A stretch of DNA of 10,357 nt from positions 1 to 10,357 of the forward strand of contig CABQHR010000051.1 in assembly GCA_902463875.1 (NCBI GenBank). Reading direction: 5' to 3'. Shown piece by piece: positions 6,196 through 10,357 of the stretch. The notes beneath the pieces are model-generated. The model searched no databases. It was not told the DNA's origin and was given only the letters and a program-made list of their open reading frames with translations. Every line of letters starts with the position of its first letter. Position 1 is the first letter of the stretch. A program made the position numbers and the translations under genes. The stretch comes from an uncultured Collinsella sp. Its GTDB lineage: Bacteria; Actinomycetota; Coriobacteriia; Coriobacteriales; Coriobacteriaceae.

Positions 6196-7473
6196 ATGTA
6201 CGATACGGGATCGACAACGTTTATGCTCATCTGCACCATGCTCGTGTTTTTAATGACACCGGGTCTGGCGTTTTTCTATGGCGGCCTGTCCAGGCGCAAA
6301 AATGTCATCAACACCATGCTTATGTGCTTTGGCGCCATTGGCCTGGTTGGTGTGCTGTGGATTGTTGCCGGCTGGTCGCTGGCCTACGGTGGCGACGGTT
6401 CTAACCCGTTTATTGGCGGCTTTGACCAGCTGCTGTGCCTGCCGGTGCTCAACCAGGTGCTGCAGGCGGCCGAGGGCAATGCTACGGATGGTGCCGTCTA
6501 CCCTCAGATCATCAACATCGCCTTCCAGATGGCGTTTGCCATGATCACCGCCGCTATCGTTACGGGCAGTCTGGCAGGCCGCGTTAAGTTTGGTGCCATG
6601 ACGGCCTTCCTGGGCATTTGGCTGCTCGTGGTCTATGCGCCGCTCGCCCACATGGTTTGGGGCGGCGATGGTTCCTTTATCGGCGACATCATCGGCGCGC
6701 TCGACTTTGCTGGCGGCGACGTGGTGCACATTTCGTCTGGTCTTACCGGCCTGATCCTCTGCTTAATGCTCGGCCGTCGTCGCGGTTTTGGCATGGTGAG
6801 CTACCGCCCGCATAACGTGCCGTTTGTGGCGCTGGGCGCCGGCTTGCTTTGGTTTGGCTGGTTTGGCTTTAACGGCGGCAGTGAGTTTAAGGCCGACGCC
6901 GTGGCGGCGCTTGCCATCCTCAACACCGTGACGGCCAGCGCGGCGGGCATGGTCTCGTGGCTTGCCGTCGAGCGCGTGCACACTGGTCGTCCCACGCTGG
7001 TGGGTGCCAGCACCGGTCTGGTCGCGGGCCTTGTGGTGGTCACGCCGGGCGCGGGCTTTGTCGAGCCGTGGGCAGCGCTGGTCATGGGCCTGATCGTGTC
7101 GCCCGTCTGCTACCTGGCCATCAGCCATCTTAAGACCAAGTTTGGCTACGACGACGCGCTCGACGCGTTTGGCTGCCACGGCATTGGCGGCATCTTGGGT
7201 GGCGTGCTCACGGGTCTGTTTTGCGTGCCGGAGCTCTCGTGGACCGGTAAGGGTGGCCTGTTCTACACGGGCGACGTGTCGCTGCTCATCTCGCAGATTC
7301 TGGGTATTGTGGTGACGGTCGTTATCGTATTGGTGCTCGATTTGGTGATTGCCGCGGTGGTCAAGGCGCTGTTCCACGGCAGCCTGCGCGTGGACGAGGC
7401 CGACGAGGCGCTGGGCTTGGATGCCAGTCAGCACGGCGAGAGCGCATATCCCTCCTTCTCGGGACTTGACTAG
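6196..7473 (+). CDS. amt: Ammonium channel/transporter Amt
   Basis: This 425-residue, roughly 11-helix inner-membrane protein conducts ammonium or ammonia into the cell. Family marks are MTPGLAFFYGG (20-30), WLLVVYAPLAHMVWGG (142-157), DFAGGDVVHISSG (170-182) and DAFGCHGIGGILGG (323-336). The pore twin histidines are His178 and His328. The cytosolic tail GLDASQHGESAY (407-418) is the segment that docks the PII protein, so control by the GlnK encoded just downstream is expected. Start 6196 (MYDTGSTTF) has GGGGGAG at 6186-6192, only 3 bases away. Upstream in-frame ATGs at 6139 and 6157 lack ribosome sites and would add a non-family extension, so they were not used. Transcription is probably separate from the HD/PF06541 pair, 198 bases away. 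Confidence 0.96.
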   Translation: MYDTGSTTFMLICTMLVFLMTPGLAFFYGGLSRRKNVINTMLMCFGAIGLVGVLWIVAGWSLAYGGDGSNPFIGGFDQLLCLPVLNQVLQAAEGNATDGAVYPQIINIAFQMAFAMITAAIVTGSLAGRVKFGAMTAFLGIWLLVVYAPLAHMVWGGDGSFIGDIIGALDFAGGDVVHISSGLTGLILCLMLGRRRGFGMVSYRPHNVPFVALGAGLLWFGWFGFNGGSEFKADAVAALAILNTVTASAAGMVSWLAVERVHTGRPTLVGASTGLVAGLVVVTPGAGFVEPWAALVMGLIVSPVCYLAISHLKTKFGYDDALDAFGCHGIGGILGGVLTGLFCVPELSWTGKGGLFYTGDVSLLISQILGIVVTVVIVLVLDLVIAAVVKALFHGSLRVDEADEALGLDASQHGESAYPSFSGLD

Positions 7474-7480
7474 CGGCTTC

Positions 7481-7568
7481 CCCAGGCACCGCACCTTGGG
7501 TTTCAAACCGTCGCTTGCGTACAAAAGTACGCGGCGCTCCTCTTTCAACCCAATCTGCGGCACCTGGG
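7481..7568. repeat. Large imperfect hairpin element between amt and glnK
   Basis: The 22-base arms 7481-7502 and 7547-7568 match as inverted repeats at 18 of 22 positions (outer CCCAGG/CCTGGG, inner TTGGGTT/AACCCAA). Nested inside, GCGTAC (7517-7522) and GTACGC (7527-7532) pair around an AAAA loop. There is no T-tract on the plus strand, so this is not a standard intrinsic terminator. It may lower glnK expression relative to amt or stabilise mRNA, or it may be an interspersed genomic repeat. Confidence 0.7.
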
Positions 7569-7619
7569 AAACCCGCGTCTCATGTAAAGGGATGCGTTGA
7601 TTATTGAGAGGAATTCATT

Positions 7620-7958
7620 ATGAAAAAGATCACGGCTATCGTGCGCCAGGAGAAGCTTGAGGTTCTTAAGGATGCGCTGTTTGCTGCCGATGTTCGCGGT
7701 ATGACTATCAACCAGGTGCAGGGCTGCGGCTCACAGCATGGCTGGAAGGAATACGTGCGCGGCAACGAGTTGCTTGTCAACACGATCCCCAAGGTGCAGT
7801 TCACCCTTATCTGCGCCGATGAGCACGTCGATGGCATTGTCGACATCATCTGCAACGCCGCTCGCACCGGAGCCGTCGGTGATGGCAAGATCTGGGTCGA
7901 GCCGGTCGAGGAAGTCATCCGCATCCGTACCGGCGAACACGGCCCCGCCGCGGTGTAG
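7620..7958 (+). CDS. glnK: PII nitrogen-regulatory protein GlnK
   Basis: PII trimers sense 2-oxoglutarate and ATP/ADP, and GlnK plugs the Amt pore when nitrogen is plentiful. The 112-residue length is typical. The N-terminus MKKITAIVRQEKL, T-loop Gly37/Gln39/Lys58, and the C-terminal signature ARTGAVGDGKIWVEPVEEVI with RIRTGE are all present, so nucleotide and 2-oxoglutarate binding should be intact. The T-loop is unusual: residues 44-54 read EYVRGNELLVN, so position 51, the tyrosine uridylylated in E. coli and adenylylated in other actinobacteria, is leucine. Tyr45 is the only tyrosine nearby. The ribosome site GAGAGGA (7606-7612) is 7 bases upstream. It lies 146 bases after amt, probably in the same operon. 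Confidence 0.95.
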   Translation: MKKITAIVRQEKLEVLKDALFAADVRGMTINQVQGCGSQHGWKEYVRGNELLVNTIPKVQFTLICADEHVDGIVDIICNAARTGAVGDGKIWVEPVEEVIRIRTGEHGPAAV

Positions 7959-7971
7959 AATCGACCGCCTA

Positions 7972-8025
7972 CCATCCGCAACGTTAAAATGCTGCAATGA
8001 GGCACAAGACTTGCGTTGCGGATGG
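7972..8025. promoter_or_regulatory. 12-bp inverted repeat upstream of the TetR gene
   Basis: CCATCCGCAACG (7972-7983) and CGTTGCGGATGG (8014-8025) are perfect inverted copies, 30 bases apart. TTAAAAT at 7984-7990 inside the loop could be a -10 box, with TCGACC (7961-7966) 17 bases upstream. The right arm ends 7 bases before the TetR start and includes its only weak ribosome site (GGATGG). It might be an operator, or a hairpin that hides translation initiation. There is no T-run, so a terminator for glnK is less likely. Confidence 0.45.
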
Positions 8026-8032
8026 ACGGATT

Positions 8033-8695
8033 ATGGGTCGTAATAAATATCCCGAGGAGACGGTTGCGAAGATTCTCGACGCGGCGCTGGAGCTATTCTG
8101 CGCACAGGGTTATGAGGGGACGAGTATTCAAGATATCGTTGACCGTCTCGACGGCATGACCAAGGGCGCTGTCTATCATCACTTCAAGAGCAAAGAAGAG
8201 ATTTTCAACGCCGCGTTTGATCGGGCGATGACTCCGATTGTTGAGCACCGTCGCTCGATGCTTGGCGTTGGTAATATGACCGGCGCCCAAAAGCTCAGGC
8301 GGCTGTACGCGCCCGAGTCCGTTGTTCCGCAAATTGAGCTATGGGCGCGCATGCATCCTGCGGCAGATCCGGTAAAAAGCTCGCGTCTTCTGGCGATGCA
8401 GTACCAGGGCTCGTTTAACGAGTCTGCCGATGGCTATCTCTTGCCAGTGATCGAGGAGGGCATCGCCGACGGCTCCATTGCGTGCGAATGCCCGCGCGAA
8501 GCGGCAGAGGCCGTATCGTTGCTGGCGAATCTTTGGCTGCTGCCGCTGTTCCGTCCGCTCGAGCCCAAGGAGCGAATGCTCGCTCGTGCACAATGTCTGG
8601 CGCAGATGGCCGCTGCGGTGGGACTCGATTTGGGCGAGGAAGTGCTCCAGACAACGGCACGGATTTGGGACGTATGGGACCGCGCTGGGTGGTAA
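8033..8695 (+). CDS. TetR-family transcriptional regulator
   Basis: The 220-residue protein has the TetR DNA-binding head: ILDAALELFCAQGYEGTSIQ (14-33) and the recognition-helix region MTKGAVYHHFKSKEEIF (42-58). The ligand-binding C-terminal part (about 65-220) is not family-specific by eye. TetR proteins mostly repress a neighbouring transporter until a small molecule binds. Two matching palindromes follow this gene and precede the MFS exporter, which supports that role. ATG at 8033 is preferred because it gives the standard short N-terminus (MGRNKYPEET). An ATG at 7997 would add 12 residues and has no ribosome site, although a leaderless start there cannot be excluded. The ribosome site before 8033 is weak (GGATGG). 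Confidence 0.9.
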   Translation: MGRNKYPEETVAKILDAALELFCAQGYEGTSIQDIVDRLDGMTKGAVYHHFKSKEEIFNAAFDRAMTPIVEHRRSMLGVGNMTGAQKLRRLYAPESVVPQIELWARMHPAADPVKSSRLLAMQYQGSFNESADGYLLPVIEEGIADGSIACECPREAAEAVSLLANLWLLPLFRPLEPKERMLARAQCLAQMAAAVGLDLGEEVLQTTARIWDVWDRAGW

Positions 8696-8696
8696 T

Positions 8697-8717
8697 ATAG
8701 ATACCAACGGTATGTAA
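8697..8717. promoter_or_regulatory. Candidate TetR operator 1
   Basis: A 21-base site one base after the tetR stop codon, centred on ATACC-AAC-GGTAT. Aligned with the reverse complement of operator 2 it matches at about 16 of 21 positions, including ATA, ATACCA and GTATGTA. It is 65 bases centre to centre from operator 2, close to six helical turns, so looping or cooperative binding is possible. Confidence 0.55.
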
Positions 8718-8728
8718 TTGATTTGTGA

Positions 8729-8750
8729 GGGTAGCCACGGCTGCCCTTTT
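8729..8750 (+). terminator. Intrinsic terminator of the tetR gene
   Basis: GGGTAGC (8729-8735) pairs with GCTGCCC (8740-8746), including one G-T pair, around a 4-base loop and is followed by TTTT. It lies between the two candidate operators, so tetR and the MFS gene are probably separate transcripts. Confidence 0.7.
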
Positions 8751-8761
8751 CAAGTCATTAA

Positions 8762-8782
8762 ATACATACTAGTGGTATGTAT
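8762..8782. promoter_or_regulatory. Candidate TetR operator 2, at the MFS gene promoter
   Basis: ATACATAC (8762-8769) and GTATGTAT (8775-8782) form a perfect 8-base palindrome with a 5-base centre. It ends 13 bases before the MFS start codon, so a bound repressor would cover the promoter or transcription start. No clear -35/-10 pair could be fixed. GGGGGTGGG at 8784-8792 probably serves as the ribosome site. Confidence 0.65.
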
Positions 8783-8795
8783 AGGGGGTGGGCTT

Positions 8796-10046
8796 ATGGC
8801 TGGGCTGAGAGACGTCGGCGTCTCGTTGAAATCAAAAACAGTGCGGTCAATCAGGCTCGCGGAACTTCTGGTTGCGCAGCTGTGCACGTATTCGATGCTG
8901 TCGGCGCTGTGCTTTGCGTATCCGCTTTACTTGTTCGATTGCAGCGGATCGTCAACGTTATATGGCGCCGTCGTGGCGACGGCGTTCATACCCGGCGTAC
9001 TCGCAACTCCGATTGGCGGAATCTTGGCGGATAGGGGAAGACATCGCGAGGTCCTCGTGGCACTCGGCATTGCTCTGATGACTGCATCGCTGCTGTCTAT
9101 CCCCATGAAGCGCTCGTTGCCTCTTGCGGTCGTCGTAGTAGCGATACTTTGTGTTCAATATGGTGTTCAATCGCTGCTGAAGCCAATGCTCCAAATTGAG
9201 ACAGTGCGCATGGCGGGTGAAGAGAAGGTTGAGCGGGCCACTGCATTGGTTTCGCAGATGACCATGGTGAGCAATATCTTGGGTCCTGTGGTCGGGACGG
9301 CAGTCTATGGGTGCTTTGGCATCGATGCTCTTTGCACAACCGCGTCGGTGGCGTTTGCGATTTCAGCTCTCTTGTTTGGGGTCGCACTCAAGCAAAATGC
9401 CTCATCTGAAACGATGAGAGACGGCGCGACTCGTACGACATGCCGAAACGATTTTCGGGAGTCGATTCGGTTTCTGTTGCAAAATGCACCATTGGTCGCT
9501 GTGATTTTGCTTGCGGCAGTTTTGAACCTTGCGTTGGTTGGGCTAACGATTGGCGCTCCCATTATTGTTACAAAGCATCTCGGCATGCAATCGTCCTACG
9601 TTGGGATAGTTGAGGTTGCTATGGGCTTGGGTGGTCTTGCCGGCAGTGGCTTGGTCGGCATTTGGCCGCATCGCTTTTCTTTCAATGACATATGTCGATA
9701 TGTTGCGATGATCTGTTTTGGAGTCGCACCGATTATTGTCGCGCAACTGTTCAGCGCAGATGCATGCGTGTTCACCGTGTTTGCGGTTGGTTCGGCATGG
9801 GTCATGGTGTGGGCAAGCATTGCGTCGGTTGAAATCATCGCGTTTGTTCAGCGGGCAGCGCCGACTGAGCTCTGCGGAAAAGTGCTTTCGGTCGTTTACA
9901 TGGTCCTTTCCTGCGCAACGCCGATCGGGCAATTGGTGTACGGGGTTGCATATGATCGATGGGCACCGGCGTTTGTATTCGCAGACATGTTGGCGGTGCT
10001 GACGCTGACGATGGCGCTGTTTTATCGGCTGAAAAGTCGCTCGTAG
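8796..10046 (+). CDS. MFS-family efflux transporter
   Basis: The 416-residue protein has about 12 hydrophobic helices in two halves joined by a polar linker (about 198-225). The motif-A loop GGILADRGRHR (74-84) sits between helices 2 and 3, as in proton-coupled drug exporters. It resembles the MFS_3 group (EntS or macrolide-efflux-like), but the substrate is unknown. ATG at 8796 is taken as the start: it follows operator 2 and GGGGGTGGG. An upstream in-frame extension to 8718 would be coded by the terminator and operator DNA, so it was rejected. Base composition differs from neighbours: 9481-9540 has 28 of 60 G+C by hand count, against 43 of 60 at 6901-6960 in amt. This hints at transfer from another source. 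Control by the adjacent TetR protein is likely. Confidence 0.9.
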   Translation: MAGLRDVGVSLKSKTVRSIRLAELLVAQLCTYSMLSALCFAYPLYLFDCSGSSTLYGAVVATAFIPGVLATPIGGILADRGRHREVLVALGIALMTASLLSIPMKRSLPLAVVVVAILCVQYGVQSLLKPMLQIETVRMAGEEKVERATALVSQMTMVSNILGPVVGTAVYGCFGIDALCTTASVAFAISALLFGVALKQNASSETMRDGATRTTCRNDFRESIRFLLQNAPLVAVILLAAVLNLALVGLTIGAPIIVTKHLGMQSSYVGIVEVAMGLGGLAGSGLVGIWPHRFSFNDICRYVAMICFGVAPIIVAQLFSADACVFTVFAVGSAWVMVWASIASVEIIAFVQRAAPTELCGKVLSVVYMVLSCATPIGQLVYGVAYDRWAPAFVFADMLAVLTLTMALFYRLKSRS

Positions 10047-10114
10047 CGATTGGTTTAACACACTGGGGCACTGTGGCTTTGCGGGAGCGAATGTCCCGGC
10101 GCGTTGGAGCGCCC

Positions 10115-10145
10115 TTGCATGGGCACGCTCATTCTCGTCTAAAAT
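10115..10145 (+). promoter_or_regulatory. Possible promoter of the HAD phosphatase gene
   Basis: TTGCAT (10115-10120) and TAAAAT (10140-10145) are 19 bases apart, longer than ideal. A GAGCG/CGCTC inverted repeat (10107-10111 with 10126-10130) surrounds the -35 box. A small CGGGA/TCCCG stem (10082-10086 with 10094-10098) lies upstream, without a T-tract. No clear terminator for the MFS gene is visible in this 121-base gap. Confidence 0.35.
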
Positions 10146-10167
10146 ATCGTGCAGACGAAGGAGAGGC

Positions 10168-10357
10168 ATGTCCATGATCAAGATGTTCGCGAGTGACTTA
10201 GACGGAACGCTGCTGAACGCCCTGCACGAGGCGGATGGGACCATCCGCCGTGCCATCCGCGAGCTGACCGAGGCTGGCCTGCATGTGGTTCCCGCGACCG
10301 GGCGCTCGACGTTGCCGATCGGCGAGCATGGCTTTACGGGCCTGGCGCTTGACGCCT
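10168..10357 (+). CDS. HAD-superfamily (Cof-type) phosphatase, partial at right edge
   Basis: The frame is open to the window end, giving 63 codons. The N-terminus contains HAD motif I, FASDLDGTLL (7-16), with the nucleophile Asp10 and acid/base Asp12. A motif II-like VVPATGRS follows at 40-47. This start and spacing match Cof-type sugar-phosphate or flavin-phosphate phosphatases, whose cap domain would lie beyond the window. The substrate is not readable. AAGGAG lies at 10158-10163. The start could be the ATG at 10168 (4 bases away) or 10174 (10 bases away); the first is listed, with little to choose between them. Confidence 0.88.
   Translation, partial: MSMIKMFASDLDGTLLNALHEADGTIRRAIRELTEAGLHVVPATGRSTLPIGEHGFTGLALDA

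Noticed and set aside
6763..7563. Minus-strand frame (266 codons) over amt and the amt-glnK hairpin
   Set aside because: It is antisense to amt; the His/Arg/Gln-rich product is a typical shadow.
7474..7619. Intrinsic terminator between amt and glnK
   Set aside because: The hairpin there is large but imperfect and lacks a following T-tract, so co-transcription remains more likely.
8718..8795. N-terminal extension of the MFS protein
   Set aside because: This stretch holds the tetR terminator and operator 2, and its translation is not MFS-like.

Overview
The window looks like chromosomal DNA of a high-GC anaerobic gut actinobacterium of the class Coriobacteriia. Collinsella or a close relative is the best guess, from codon use, protein flavour and intergenic style; no rRNA or other marker is present to prove it. 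It holds ten protein genes, two of them cut by the window edges. There are no RNA genes, insertion sequences or CRISPR arrays. The content is mostly housekeeping and transport; the more unusual material is in the gaps between genes.

Left part (1-4209). A truncated amino-acid-binding lipoprotein gene (minus strand) diverges from an iron-dependent alcohol dehydrogenase (plus strand). The dehydrogenase converges on a DXS-like thiamine-diphosphate enzyme (minus strand). The convergent gap carries a very regular array of six 15-base repeats, alternating in orientation every 40 bases, followed by a strong terminator hairpin that touches the dxs stop codon.

Middle part (4210-7958). A divergent gap with a CG-centred palindrome leads into a tightly coupled pair: an HD-domain hydrolase and a PF06541-type membrane protein. 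Next comes the ammonium-uptake module, an Amt channel followed by its PII partner GlnK. Upstream of amt there is a run of CGTTTC-type half-sites at 11-base steps, which resembles the architecture of OmpR-type (GlnR-like) nitrogen-regulator sites. A large imperfect hairpin separates amt from glnK. GlnK lacks the T-loop tyrosine that is normally modified.

Right part (7959-10357). A TetR-family regulator is followed by an MFS exporter that looks AT-richer than its neighbours. Between them lie two matching 21-base palindromes, probably the regulator's operators, with the regulator's terminator between the two sites. The window ends in the first 63 codons of a HAD-family (Cof-type) phosphatase.

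The genes do not form one pathway. The functional units are: amt-glnK (nitrogen uptake and sensing), tetR-MFS (inducible efflux), the HD/PF06541 pair (unknown membrane-linked role), and single metabolic genes (adh, dxs-like).
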